Below are positions 1 through 6,427 of a stretch of 14,804 nt of DNA, one piece after another. Source of the DNA: JAVKFF01 sp040226215 (lineage in GTDB: Bacteria > Pseudomonadota > Alphaproteobacteria > DSM-16000 > Inquilinaceae); contig JAVKFF010000016.1 of NCBI GenBank assembly GCA_040226215.1, positions 1 to 14,804 on the forward strand, read 5' to 3'. The position numbers were made by a program, and so were the translations under genes. The stretch's first letter is position 1, and each line of letters starts with the position of its first letter. The notes under the pieces are model-generated. The model was not told where the DNA came from and searched no databases. It saw only the letters and a program-made list of their open reading frames with translations.

Positions 1-49
1 CTTCGACCGCGGCATCTTCGTCGCCGCCGCCGGTCCGGAACTGGCGTGA
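1..49 (+). CDS. C-terminal end of an unidentified upstream gene (partial)
   Basis: Only the last 15 codons are in the window. The frame starting at base 2 reads FDRGIFVAAAGPELA and stops at TGA 47-49. The frame is supported by the overlap with the next gene: its GTG start (46-48) and this stop share the sequence GTGA, the usual arrangement of translationally coupled genes in one operon. Too little is visible to name a family. Its job may be linked to the permease-like protein that follows. Confidence 0.5.
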   Translation, partial: FDRGIFVAAAGPELA

Positions 50-1380
50 GAGAGACCGCCGCCACCCTGCTGCTTCTCGTCGTCATCGTCGCCGAGCCCG
101 CCGCCCGCATCCTCGGCGCCGACTGGCCGCTCGTCCCCGGCGCCATCGCCCTCGTCGGCTTTACCGTCCTCACCTGGCCGCTGCTGCCGCGGAGCGCGCG
201 CATCGTCAGCGGCCTCGCCGTCATCGGCGCCGCCATCTTCATCGTCGACGGCGCGCCCTGGGCCGTCTGGGCCGGGGCGCTGCACCTGCCGCTCTTCCTC
301 GCCACCTTCATCACCGTGGTCGGGCTGCTGCGCCAGGTCGGACTGCGCTCGGCGATGATGCACCGGGCCGGCCGGGCGCTGATCGGCTGGCGCGGGGCCA
401 AGCGCTACGTGGCGATCTCGCTGGGCTCGCTGACCTTGAGCCTGGTGCTGCTGATCGGCGTGATCGGCCTGGTCGGCAGCATGATCATGGCGCGCGGCGG
501 CCCCATCGACGGCAACCGCGCCGAGGCGCTGCGCGGACTCGCCCGAGGCTATGGCCTGATGGTCATGCTCTCGCCGCTCAGCATGCCCTTCGCCATCGTC
601 GCGACGACGGTCGAGGCCGCCCACTGGCCGGCCATGCTGATCTATCTCGTGCCTGTCGCCATCGCCGCCTGGGCCGCCGGCTGGGCGACGACCAGGAGCC
701 GCCGGCAGCCGGCCACCGAGCCGCCACCGGCCGAGCCCGGCGACCTCGCCCAGCTGTTCCGGGTGCTCGGCATCGTCGTGCTGATCGTCTGCTCGGTGGT
801 GCTGCTCGACCGCTATCTGCTGCCCCGCCTGGTCGACGCGGTGGTGCTCACCGTCTTCATCGTCTCGCTCGTCTGGCTCGCCGTCATGGCGCTTGGCGGC
901 CGGCTCCGGTCGGGCGAGCGCTGGCAGGCCTGGTTCGCCGGCGGCGAGGTGGAGATGGTTCTGCTCGCCGCCTCCATCTTCTTCGGCGAGGCGATCGTCA
1001 CCATCCTGCCCTTCGACGCGGTGGCGGCGGCGATCGGCGCGCTGGACCCGCCCGCCTTCGTCTACCCGCCGGTGATCGCCGCCGTCTTCATCGGTCTCGG
1101 CCTGGTGGCCATTCCGCCGGTCTTCTCGATGATCATCCTGGCCAGCGCCCTGCCCTATGCCACGCTCGGCCTGTCGCCCGCCTTCTTCGCCGCCGCCTGC
1201 CTGGTCTCCTGGTCGCTGACCGCGCTGTCCTCGCCCTTCAACGCCGCCACGCTGACGCTGGCGCGGGTCTCCGGCGTGTCGAGCTTCCACGTCGCCTTCG
1301 TCTGGAACGGCCGCTGGATCGCGCTGTGCGTCCTCGCCCTCACCCTCTGGCTCGGCCTGGCTGGGCTGGTGACCGGATAG
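46..1380 (+). CDS. Polytopic inner-membrane protein, permease-like
   Basis: A 444-residue protein made almost entirely of hydrophobic segments, about 12 candidate membrane helices in two halves. The halves are separated by a hydrophilic, proline-rich loop around residues 217-232 (TRSRRQPATEPPPAEPGD). Each half ends with a small-residue and proline segment: SPLSMPFAIVATT near 178-190 and LSSPFNAATLTLARVSG near 402-418. That two-fold layout recalls carboxylate and ion transporters of the ion-transporter superfamily, but this is inference from architecture and I do not recognise the exact family. The start is GTG at 46, chosen because it overlaps the stop of the preceding gene as GTGA; no better start lies nearby. 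It ends 17 bases from the stop of the convergent hydrolase gene. The function is probably transport of a small solute made or used by the upstream gene product. Confidence 0.75.
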   Translation: MRETAATLLLLVVIVAEPAARILGADWPLVPGAIALVGFTVLTWPLLPRSARIVSGLAVIGAAIFIVDGAPWAVWAGALHLPLFLATFITVVGLLRQVGLRSAMMHRAGRALIGWRGAKRYVAISLGSLTLSLVLLIGVIGLVGSMIMARGGPIDGNRAEALRGLARGYGLMVMLSPLSMPFAIVATTVEAAHWPAMLIYLVPVAIAAWAAGWATTRSRRQPATEPPPAEPGDLAQLFRVLGIVVLIVCSVVLLDRYLLPRLVDAVVLTVFIVSLVWLAVMALGGRLRSGERWQAWFAGGEVEMVLLAASIFFGEAIVTILPFDAVAAAIGALDPPAFVYPPVIAAVFIGLGLVAIPPVFSMIILASALPYATLGLSPAFFAAACLVSWSLTALSSPFNAATLTLARVSGVSSFHVAFVWNGRWIALCVLALTLWLGLAGLVTG

Positions 1381-1397
1381 CGGCCGCCCCTTTCAGC

Positions 1398-2381
1398 CTA
1401 CCGCGCCAGGTGGTCCAGCACCCAGGCGGCGGTCATGTTGGCCATCAGGTCCACCGTGTCGGGGCCGCTGAAGGCGTCGAAGACGTGGTCGGTGTCCAGC
1501 ACCACGATGCCCTCCTCGCCCTCGTGGTGGTTGAGATAGACCCAGCCCGCCTGGGGCTGCGGCCAGACGATGTCGTCGCGGGTGCCGACGATGACCAGCA
1601 GCGGTCCCCCGAAACCGGCCATGAAGGCGACCGGATCGGTGGTCCAGACCTCGTTGAAGAAACTGGCGTTCAGGGTCATCTCGGCCCATGGCAGCTCGAA
1701 GTCGATCGGCGTGTCGGGCTCGGCGGACAGCGCGGTTTCGAAGGCCTCCATGCCGATGAGCCGGGGGTAGGAGGCGGCGGGCGCAGCCACCGGCGCCCAC
1801 AGCGTGGTGCTGACGATGTCGCTGGCGCCCGCGGAGACCGCCGAGGCGACCAGGCCGCCCTGGCTCCAGCCGAGAATATTCACGTTGTTGGGATCGATCC
1901 GCCCCAGCCCGCGCACGAAGTTCACCGCCGCCAGGCCGTCGGCGATCTGCGAGGAGAAGGTGGTATCCGCCCACGCCCCGTCGCTCTCCCCGGAGCCGCG
2001 GAAGTCGATGCGCAGGCTGGCCAGGCCGTTCTCGGCGAGGATGCGCGCCGTGCGCGAGAACACGCCCTCCTCGGTGCCGGCCACCGGCAGCTCGTCGCGG
2101 CTGCCGCCGAAACCGTGGAACATCACCACGACCGGTACCGCGCCCTCCACCTCGGGCCTGGCCAGCGTCGCCATCACCGTCCCGCCCTCGACCGTGAAGC
2201 TGATGTCGTTCTCCGACCACCCGCCCGCCTCGGCCGAGGCCAGGCGCTCCGCCGCTGCGGTCAGGGACGCCGTCATGTCCTCCGCTCCGGCCGGACCGCC
2301 GAGGGTCAGGCCCAGCGCCGCGGCCGTGGCGAGAGTGACGAGGGCGCGGCGGATCGGCGGGGCGGCGGCGTCATGGGACAT
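1398..2381 (-). CDS. Secreted alpha/beta hydrolase (esterase/peptidase S9-like)
   Basis: A 327-residue protein with an N-terminal export signal (RR at 11-12, hydrophobic 13-29, likely cleavage after the GPAGA near residue 33). It is followed by an alpha/beta-hydrolase fold. The oxyanion-hole region is HGFGGSRDE (89-97), the nucleophile elbow is GWSQGG (Ser173), the acid is in GTRDD (Asp269 or 270) and the catalytic His is in DTDH (His299). The complete triad predicts an active serine hydrolase in the periplasm or outside the cell. The substrate is unknown; the fold is closest to prolyl-oligopeptidase-like esterases. The start at 2381 is chosen over an upstream ATG at 2495 because an AAGGA ribosome-binding site lies about 8 bases before it and the signal peptide begins there. 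It is divergent from the PRC-barrel gene across 177 bases and convergent with the permease-like gene. Confidence 0.88.
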   Translation of the reverse strand: MSHDAAAPPIRRALVTLATAAALGLTLGGPAGAEDMTASLTAAAERLASAEAGGWSENDISFTVEGGTVMATLARPEVEGAVPVVVMFHGFGGSRDELPVAGTEEGVFSRTARILAENGLASLRIDFRGSGESDGAWADTTFSSQIADGLAAVNFVRGLGRIDPNNVNILGWSQGGLVASAVSAGASDIVSTTLWAPVAAPAASYPRLIGMEAFETALSAEPDTPIDFELPWAEMTLNASFFNEVWTTDPVAFMAGFGGPLLVIVGTRDDIVWPQPQAGWVYLNHHEGEEGIVVLDTDHVFDAFSGPDTVDLMANMTAAWVLDHLAR

Positions 2382-2487
2382 CGGTCGGTTCCTTATCCGG
2401 GGGTGGCTGGATGCGGTGATGCCATTATGTGGCGCCTGCCGGCACTCCCGCCAGTGGGCAAATGGCGACGCCCGGGCGGTGGTGGCG

Positions 2488-2512
2488 GGAACCATCGGCC
2501 CAGCCCCTCGTT
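2488..2512 (+). promoter_or_regulatory. EcfG-type general stress promoter upstream of the PRC-barrel gene
   Basis: A perfect match to the alphaproteobacterial EcfG consensus: GGAAC at 2488-2492, a 16-base spacer, and CGTT at 2509-2512. The -10 element ends 46 bases before the ATG at 2559, a normal leader length. The same pattern occurs only once more in this window, before csbD. Confidence 0.75.
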
Positions 2513-2558
2513 GATCGGTCGTTCGGGAACTCCCCGCTCACCGGAAAAAGGAATCCAG

Positions 2559-3275
2559 ATGCGTCTCACGACACTCGCGGGCGCGGCGGCCGCCATGCTC
2601 CTCGCCAGCACCGCCGCGCCGGCGCCCGCCCAGGATCAGGGCCAGGACCCGAGCTCGGTCGCCGAGCAGTGCCGGGCCGACATCGACGCCTTCGGCCAGG
2701 CGGCGATGGGCGAGGCCGAGCGGCCGCTCCTCACCCTGCGCACCGACCGGGCCCTGCGCACGCTGCGCAGTGCGGCCCTGGTCCTCGCCGAGTACGGGCG
2801 CGAGGATGCCTGCCAGGCGATGCTGGCCGAGATGCGGGACCTGATGGTGAACCAGTCCGACACCGCTGGCGGCCGCCTGGAGGCCGGGGCCGGGAACCGC
2901 GCCATGGAGAATGCGGGCCTGCTCTACGAGAACCGGGGCGTGCTGCAGGTCGACGAGCTGGTCGGCGCCAATGTCTACGGCACGGACAACGCGCTGCTGG
3001 GCGAGATCGAGAGCGTCGCCGTCAATCCCGTTCCCGGCGGCGCCAGTTTCGCGCTGCTGACAGCCGGCGGCTTCCTCGGCCTCGGCGAGACGGTGATCCC
3101 GGTTCCCTGGAGCCAGTTCTACGTGACCGAGGAGACCGGGCTCTTCTTCCTCGACCTCGACGCCGAAGCGTTCGCCGGCGCGCCGACGCTCAACAGCGAG
3201 GAATACAGCCTCGCCGACGGCTCGCTCTGGGTCGACCAGATCGACCTCTGGTGGCAGGAGAATGCCGGCGAGTGA
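2559..3275 (+). CDS. Exported PRC-barrel domain protein
   Basis: A 238-residue protein with a clear signal peptide (MRLTTLAGAAAAMLLAST, cleavage probably after APA at residue 24). The middle is helical and charged, with Cys38 and Cys85 that could pair in the periplasm. The C-terminal PRC-barrel-like beta domain covers roughly residues 125-202 (VDELVGANVYGTDNALLGEI, then VIPVPWSQF). PRC-barrel proteins of this exported type are common general-stress genes in Alphaproteobacteria; the molecular role is not established. The start at ATG 2559 is fixed by an AAAAAGGAA ribosome-binding site 6 bases upstream and by the signal peptide. The open frame runs much further upstream, but that part lies antisense to the hydrolase gene and is not coding. 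A perfect EcfG-type promoter precedes the gene. Confidence 0.88.
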   Translation: MRLTTLAGAAAAMLLASTAAPAPAQDQGQDPSSVAEQCRADIDAFGQAAMGEAERPLLTLRTDRALRTLRSAALVLAEYGREDACQAMLAEMRDLMVNQSDTAGGRLEAGAGNRAMENAGLLYENRGVLQVDELVGANVYGTDNALLGEIESVAVNPVPGGASFALLTAGGFLGLGETVIPVPWSQFYVTEETGLFFLDLDAEAFAGAPTLNSEEYSLADGSLWVDQIDLWWQENAGE

Positions 3276-3298
3276 CCGCGCGGTGCGACCGCCACAAA

Positions 3299-4072
3299 TC
3301 ACACGAAGCGGCTCTGCCGCTGCTCGGTGAAATGCAGATAGCCGGAATCGAAGCCCGCCACCCGCTCCAGCCCCTTCATGTCGAGGATGCGCAGATGATG
3401 GTCCTCCAGCTTGATCAGCTGTTCCGCGCGCAGCTGGCGCAGCGTGCGGTTCACGTGCACCGCGCTCAGGCCCAGCGTGTCCGCCAGATCCTCCTGGGTC
3501 ACGGGCAGGCGCAGGCCGTTCTCGTTGGTCAGGCCGAGCAGTTCGACGCGGCGGTAGAGCTCGCAGAAGAGATGGGCCATGCGCTGGCGCGCCGTGCGCC
3601 GGCCAAGCGAGGCGATCCGCTCCGCCAGGACCGCCTCCTCATGCGCGTTGGCCCAACTCAGCGCCAGCGCCAGTTCCGGATGCAGTGACAGCATCTTCGC
3701 GAAGGGCACCAGCGGCAAGACGAACAGGCGCAGCTCGGTCAGCGCGCCGATATAGTAGTCCGACTGCCGGAACAAGGTGGCGTTGAAGCACAGGAAATCG
3801 CCGGGCAGCGCAAAGTTCACGATCTGGCGAGCGCCGGATTCCAGGAGTTTGTAGCGCACCGCCCAGCCGTGATTGACCAGGAAGACGTTGGCGTAGTCGT
3901 CGCCCGAGGCGATGATCTCGTCCTGCCGCGCGTAGTGTGCCTCGTCCTGCGCCAGCACGCGGATGGCCTCGTCGACCTCCTCGGAGACCGCGAGGATCGG
4001 CGACAGCTTTCGGATCAGATAGCTGGTCATGTGCGCCAGTTCCTCGGCAAATGTATCCGGTCCCATCGGCAT
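3299..4072 (-). CDS. Crp/Fnr-family transcriptional regulator
   Basis: A 257-residue regulator. Residues about 45-130 form the cyclic-nucleotide-binding-type beta roll (NVFLVNHGWAVRYKLLESGA and FALPGDFLCF). A long dimer helix follows, then a C-terminal winged helix-turn-helix at about 190-230 (PVTQEDLADTLGLSAVHVNR, recognition helix with TLRQLR). The protein ends with the GFDSGYLHF tail common in alphaproteobacterial members. It has no FNR-type cysteine cluster at the N-terminus, so it is not an iron-sulfur oxygen sensor of the FNR type; the ligand is unknown. The start at 4072 has AGAAGG about 8 bases upstream. An alternative ATG at 4030 (MTSYLIRKL) has GAGGAA 9 bases upstream and is also credible. 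The gene lies 71 bases downstream of the small protein gene on the same strand and converges on the PRC-barrel gene. Confidence 0.9.
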   Translation of the reverse strand: MPMGPDTFAEELAHMTSYLIRKLSPILAVSEEVDEAIRVLAQDEAHYARQDEIIASGDDYANVFLVNHGWAVRYKLLESGARQIVNFALPGDFLCFNATLFRQSDYYIGALTELRLFVLPLVPFAKMLSLHPELALALSWANAHEEAVLAERIASLGRRTARQRMAHLFCELYRRVELLGLTNENGLRLPVTQEDLADTLGLSAVHVNRTLRQLRAEQLIKLEDHHLRILDMKGLERVAGFDSGYLHFTEQRQSRFV

Positions 4073-4143
4073 CGTGTCCGCCTTCTGTTCGGCGCGATCA
4101 GTGACGGGCGATCATAGATGGTTCGAGCGCGGCGGGGGTAGGG

Positions 4144-4398
4144 TCAAAGCCGGGAACTTCCCCGGATGCCGTTGGACCGGTGCAGGATCATTCTGAGAAT
4201 GTTCGCCGCACGCCGGTGGTCCGCGACGCTGTAGGTGCCGGGCGAGGCATTGGCGTGCGAGTCCCGCGCCGTCTCGAGGATCTCCTCGAACTCGTGCGGC
4301 TTCAAAACGCCCTTGTCGATGAGGGAGACCATCAGCGACTCGCAAAGCGCCAGCGCGGCAAGCGCCAGGCCGATATCGGGCTCGTCGGGTCGGTCCAT
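4144..4398 (-). CDS. Small protein of unknown function (84 aa)
   Basis: An acidic N-terminal segment (MDRPDEPDIG) leads into helical sequence: ALAALALCESLMVSLIDKGV near 13-32, then KPHEFEEILETARDSHANA near 33-51. The C-terminus is basic (AANILRMILHRSNGIRGSSR). I do not recognise a named family. The amphipathic helices, the lack of a signal peptide and the natural codon usage in a GC-rich background suggest a real soluble protein. The ribosome-binding site is weak (CGGGAAAC about 10 bases upstream). It may be co-transcribed with the Crp/Fnr regulator 71 bases downstream. The 200 bases upstream, to the next gene, hold no recognisable gene. Confidence 0.6.
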   Translation of the reverse strand: MDRPDEPDIGLALAALALCESLMVSLIDKGVLKPHEFEEILETARDSHANASPGTYSVADHRRAANILRMILHRSNGIRGSSRL

Positions 4399-4598
4399 GA
4401 CTGTCCAGTTTCCCGCCGCTCAGGACCGGCAGGCGCGGTCGTGGGGTCTCAACCGGGTGGCACGGGCCGGCCGCGACGGCTTGATTCGCGACTCCGGCCC
4501 GACCACGCCGGCCGGCGGCCGCCGGGACACGCCACCAGGTAGCCCCCGAGCTTTGATGGCGACGCCCCGTTTGGCGCGACCGCTGTTTCTCTCCATGC

Positions 4599-4814
4599 TC
4601 AGCGCTCGACGGCCGGGTCCTCGCCATGACTGCGCCGGCGGCCTTGCTCCTCGGCCTTGCGCAGGGCATCGCCCTGCGCGCCCTCGCGCGCCTTGCGGGC
4701 CTGTTTGCCCAGCTTTTCGGTGTCGTGCGACTGCGCGAACTCGGTCGTCTTCTTGGTGTAGCGTCGGGCGGCGGTGCGGTTTCCCTCGCCCTCGTTTTGC
4801 TGACTCTTGGTCAT
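4599..4814 (-). CDS. Small highly charged protein, putative stress-response gene (71 aa)
   Basis: A hydrophilic, lysine-, arginine- and glutamate-rich protein beginning MTKSQQNEGEGNRTAARRY and continuing as probable helix (EKLGKQARKAREGAQGDALR). It has no hydrophobic core, so it may be disordered or may bind nucleic acid or membranes. Short proteins with the same N-terminal pattern are widespread near general-stress genes in Alphaproteobacteria, but none has an established function that I know of. A good ribosome-binding site (AAGGA, 7 bases before ATG) supports the start at 4814. It follows the DUF1328 gene by 46 bases and is probably the last gene of the csbD transcript. Confidence 0.72.
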   Translation of the reverse strand: MTKSQQNEGEGNRTAARRYTKKTTEFAQSHDTEKLGKQARKAREGAQGDALRKAEEQGRRRSHGEDPAVER

Positions 4815-4860
4815 CGGATGATCCTTCCGGCAGTTGATCGCCCGTCCGGGAGGCGGCCGC

Positions 4861-5037
4861 CTAGAGCGGCGGCCGGCGACCCCGCGCGAAGTGGAAGATC
4901 AGGGCGATCACGAAGATCGCCAGGAAGATGAAGAACAGGATCTGCGCGATCCCCGCCGAGGCCGAGGCGATACCGCCGAATCCGAAGGCGCCCGCGATGA
5001 CCGCGACGATGAGAAAGACGAGTGCCCACCAAAGCAT
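4861..5037 (-). CDS. DUF1328 small membrane protein (YtjA-like)
   Basis: A 58-residue protein with two membrane helices (about 2-24 and 28-50), joined by the family's glycine/alanine turn GFGGIASASAGIAQ, and a basic tail (ARGRRPPL). Length and pattern match the DUF1328 family, which includes E. coli YtjA. These peptides sit in the inner membrane and are often stress-induced; their biochemical role is unknown. The start at 5037 is set by a strong AAGGAG site 7 bases upstream and by the family's usual N-terminus. It lies 61 bases after csbD and 46 bases before the next small gene, which suggests one operon. It is too short for many gene finders and could easily be missed or merged with a spurious upstream extension. 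Confidence 0.88.
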   Translation of the reverse strand: MLWWALVFLIVAVIAGAFGFGGIASASAGIAQILFFIFLAIFVIALIFHFARGRRPPL

Positions 5038-5098
5038 GAGGGGTCTCCTTGGTTGGTTTTCGCGATGTGCGTTGGCGTGACGGGCCGGCCGGCTCGCC

Positions 5099-5290
5099 TC
5101 AACTGCGCCAGCTGTCGACCTGGCGCTCGGCCTCCTCGCGGGCGATGCCGTACTGCTTCTGGATGCGGCCGACCAGCTCGTCGCGGTCGCCGGCGATCTT
5201 CTCCACGTCGTCATCGGTCAGATCGCCCCATTTCTGGCGCACCTTGCCCTTGAGGATGTTCCAGTTGCCCTTCAGTTCGTCGGAATTCAT
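5099..5290 (-). CDS. CsbD-family stress protein
   Basis: A 63-residue protein that matches the CsbD family along its whole length: MNSDELKGNWNILKGKVRQK, then WGDLTDDDVEKIAGDRDELV, then GRIQKQYGIAREEAE. CsbD-like proteins are small, soluble, highly abundant under stress, and controlled by general-stress sigma factors; their molecular activity is not established. A near-perfect GGAGG site 5-6 bases before the ATG at 5290 fixes the start. A perfect EcfG-type promoter lies 80 bases upstream, in the gap after the sigma factor gene, so this gene is predicted to be the first of a three-gene stress transcript with the DUF1328 gene and the small charged protein. Confidence 0.92.
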   Translation of the reverse strand: MNSDELKGNWNILKGKVRQKWGDLTDDDVEKIAGDRDELVGRIQKQYGIAREEAERQVDSWRS

Positions 5291-5369
5291 ATCTGCCTCC
5301 AGTCGCAGCCGGCCGCCGGATCGCCACGGACCCGGCCCGGCCTCGTTGTCTCGGTTTCGATGCACGATT

Positions 5370-5395
5370 AACGCGGCGCCGGGACGAATGGTTCC
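5370..5395 (-). promoter_or_regulatory. EcfG-type general stress promoter upstream of csbD
   Basis: On the minus strand it reads GGAAC (5395-5391), 17 bases, CGTT (5373-5370), a perfect match to the EcfG consensus. It sits in the 119-base gap between the sigma factor stop (5410) and the csbD start (5290), so it would drive the csbD-DUF1328-small protein transcript independently of the sigma gene. Confidence 0.8.
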
Positions 5396-5409
5396 AGCGC
5401 CCCCGGCCC

Positions 5410-5913
5410 TCAGGCCGCGGCCTGGCTGTCGGTATCCATCATCGCCGACAACCGCGTTCGTGCCCGCGACAGGCGCGAGCGGATGGTGCCGACCGCTACG
5501 TCGAGTTCGCCCGCGGCCTCCTCGTAGCTGAGGCCGCTGCCGCCGACGAGGATGAGGACCCGGCGGTCGCGATCGGACAGCCGGTCGAACGCCCGTTCCA
5601 TCTCCGCCAATTCCATGTGCGCGTCCTGGTTCCCCTTCATCGGGAACAGGTGTTCGCACTCGCTGGCGTCCAGGCAGCCGTTCCAGCGCTGGGCGCGGCG
5701 GATCTCGTTGATATGCGTGTTCTTCAGGATCGTGAACAGCCAGGCCCGCAGATTGGTGCCGGGCTGGAACTGGTGCAGGCGGCGCAGCGCCCGCTCGAGG
5801 CAGCTCTGGACCAGGTCCTCTGCGCTGTCTGCGTTTCGCGTGATGCGGCGGGCCTGGGCATTCAGTTGCGGAATGAGATCTTCAATCTGCATGTGCAATT
5901 GAGCGCGAGCCAT
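5410..5913 (-). CDS. ECF sigma factor, EcfG-like
   Basis: A 167-residue extracytoplasmic-function sigma factor. Sigma region 2 covers about 10-75: AEDLVQSCLERAL, then QFQPGTNLRAWLFTILKNT and INEIRR. Region 4 covers about 104-156: LSYEEAAGELDVAVGTIRSR, then LSRARTRL. The PGTNLRAWLFTILKNT stretch and the short length are typical of EcfG (ECF15) sigma factors, which run the alphaproteobacterial general stress response under the anti-sigma factor NepR and the response regulator PhyR. Neither nepR nor phyR is visible here, so this could be an extra EcfG paralogue rather than the primary one. AAGGAG 9 bases upstream supports the start at 5913. A near-consensus EcfG promoter lies upstream and the regulon-like csbD genes lie downstream. 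Confidence 0.9.
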   Translation of the reverse strand: MARAQLHMQIEDLIPQLNAQARRITRNADSAEDLVQSCLERALRRLHQFQPGTNLRAWLFTILKNTHINEIRRAQRWNGCLDASECEHLFPMKGNQDAHMELAEMERAFDRLSDRDRRVLILVGGSGLSYEEAAGELDVAVGTIRSRLSRARTRLSAMMDTDSQAAA

Positions 5914-5984
5914 CGTTGAGCACTCCTTGTTCGTTCGTGGAGCCGCTCAAGTACGTGGGGAATATTCATCGCCCGTCCACGAAA

Positions 5985-6010
5985 AACGTGGAGGCAACAA
6001 CTGGATTTCC
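5985..6010 (-). promoter_or_regulatory. Near-consensus EcfG-type promoter upstream of the sigma factor gene
   Basis: On the minus strand it reads GGAAA (6010-6006), 17 bases, CGTT (5988-5985). This differs from the GGAAC-N17-CGTT consensus at one -35 base. It lies about 72 bases before the sigma start at 5913, which would fit autoregulation. A one-mismatch hit can occur by chance. Confidence 0.4.
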
Positions 6011-6069
6011 ATGAAATTGAGCCAAGTGTGGCAGAGGTGTGTCTTAAATATAATCCCTATCTGCCGAAA

Positions 6070-6083
6070 ACAACATATGTTGT
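6070..6083. promoter_or_regulatory. Perfect 14-bp palindrome, probable operator
   Basis: ACAACATATGTTGT is perfectly self-complementary and is embedded in the AT-rich island. An 11-base copy of it (ACATATGTTGT) lies at 6109-6119, with centres 36 bases apart. Tandem dyad sites between two divergent genes are typical of a dimeric regulator that binds cooperatively. The regulator is unknown; the adjacent ribbon-helix-helix protein is one candidate. Confidence 0.5.
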
Positions 6084-6108
6084 CTATTGTATCGAATATA
6101 CGTTACTT

Positions 6109-6119
6109 ACATATGTTGT
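6109..6119. promoter_or_regulatory. Second copy of the ACATATGTTGT operator-like element
   Basis: This repeats the core and right arm of the palindrome at 6070-6083. The central ACATATGT is still a dyad, but the outer left bases differ (CTT instead of ACA). It is 129 bases before the ribbon-helix-helix start codon and about 196 bases from the sigma start. Confidence 0.45.
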
Positions 6120-6247
6120 CCTGCTGACGTAACAACCATCACTGGCCGGAGCGTCCTAACATAGGTGTGCGCGGGGCGGCGACTGGTGGTGGTAGACAAT
6201 CGTTCCAAACCGGATGACCCGGAAATTCCGATCGATGGAGAGTTCAA

Positions 6248-6427
6248 ATGGTTAGCCCCCGAGCCAAGCGGACCGAGAAGCTTCAGCTCATGTTGAACGA
6301 GGAGGAGCTTCAGATCATCGAGGACTGGCGTTTCGACAACCGCATGCCGTCCCGCGCCGAGGCGATCCGCGCGCTGGTGCGCAGGGGCCTGGAGACCGCT
6401 GCGGACAGGAACCCCGCGGTCGGCTAG
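6248..6427 (+). CDS. Small ribbon-helix-helix (CopG/Arc-like) protein (59 aa)
   Basis: A 59-residue protein with a basic N-terminal arm (MVSPRAKRTE). A beta strand KLQLML (11-16) would pair in the dimer and enter the DNA groove. Helix A is NEEELQIIEDWRFDN (17-31) and helix B is SRAEAIRALVRRGLE (35-49), joined at RMP. This is the ribbon-helix-helix layout of CopG/Arc regulators and antitoxin-like proteins, and similar short proteins are common in Alphaproteobacteria. A GGAG site 7 bases upstream supports ATG 6248. No toxin gene follows, so it is not an evident toxin-antitoxin pair; the next gene is the convergent LysR gene. The TAG stop lies inside a long inverted repeat. The nearby palindromes are possible binding sites for its own control, which is inference. 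Confidence 0.8.
   Translation: MVSPRAKRTEKLQLMLNEEELQIIEDWRFDNRMPSRAEAIRALVRRGLETAADRNPAVG

Larger units (their letters stand above)
5914..6247. other. AT-rich divergent intergenic region between the sigma factor and ribbon-helix-helix genes
   Basis: A 334-base gap with no convincing gene. The part from about 5990 to 6130 is far richer in A and T than anything around it. It holds a near-consensus EcfG promoter facing the sigma gene (5985-6010), a perfect palindrome ACAACATATGTTGT (6070-6083) and a partial copy ACATATGTTGT (6109-6119). The open frame 5927-6127 (+) covers much of it but has no ribosome-binding site or family resemblance. The promoter of the ribbon-helix-helix gene at 6248 must also lie here. 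Confidence 0.7.

Noticed and set aside
1326..2558. Long open frame upstream of the PRC-barrel ATG on the plus strand
   Set aside because: It lies antisense to the hydrolase gene, has low-complexity Gly/Arg/His-rich translation and no ribosome-binding site; the signal peptide and AAGGA site put the true start at 2559.
3280..3292. GCGGT/ACCGC mini-hairpin between the convergent PRC-barrel and Crp/Fnr genes
   Set aside because: A five-base stem with a three-base loop and no T-run is too weak to call a terminator.
4112..4669. Minus-strand frame of 185 codons spanning the 84-residue protein and the gap beside it
   Set aside because: Composition is Pro/Arg/Ala-rich without structure; the overlapping frame at 4144-4398 gives a far more protein-like sequence.
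4852..4861. GGCGGCCGCC palindrome at the end of the DUF1328 gene
   Set aside because: Short GC palindromes are expected by chance in this base composition and nothing around it suggests a function.
5927..6127. Open frame of 66 codons on the plus strand in the AT-rich gap
   Set aside because: No ribosome-binding site or family resemblance, and it runs through the promoter and palindrome elements.
6248..6427. Ribbon-helix-helix gene as the antitoxin of a toxin-antitoxin pair
   Set aside because: No toxin-sized gene overlaps or follows it; the next gene is a convergent LysR regulator.
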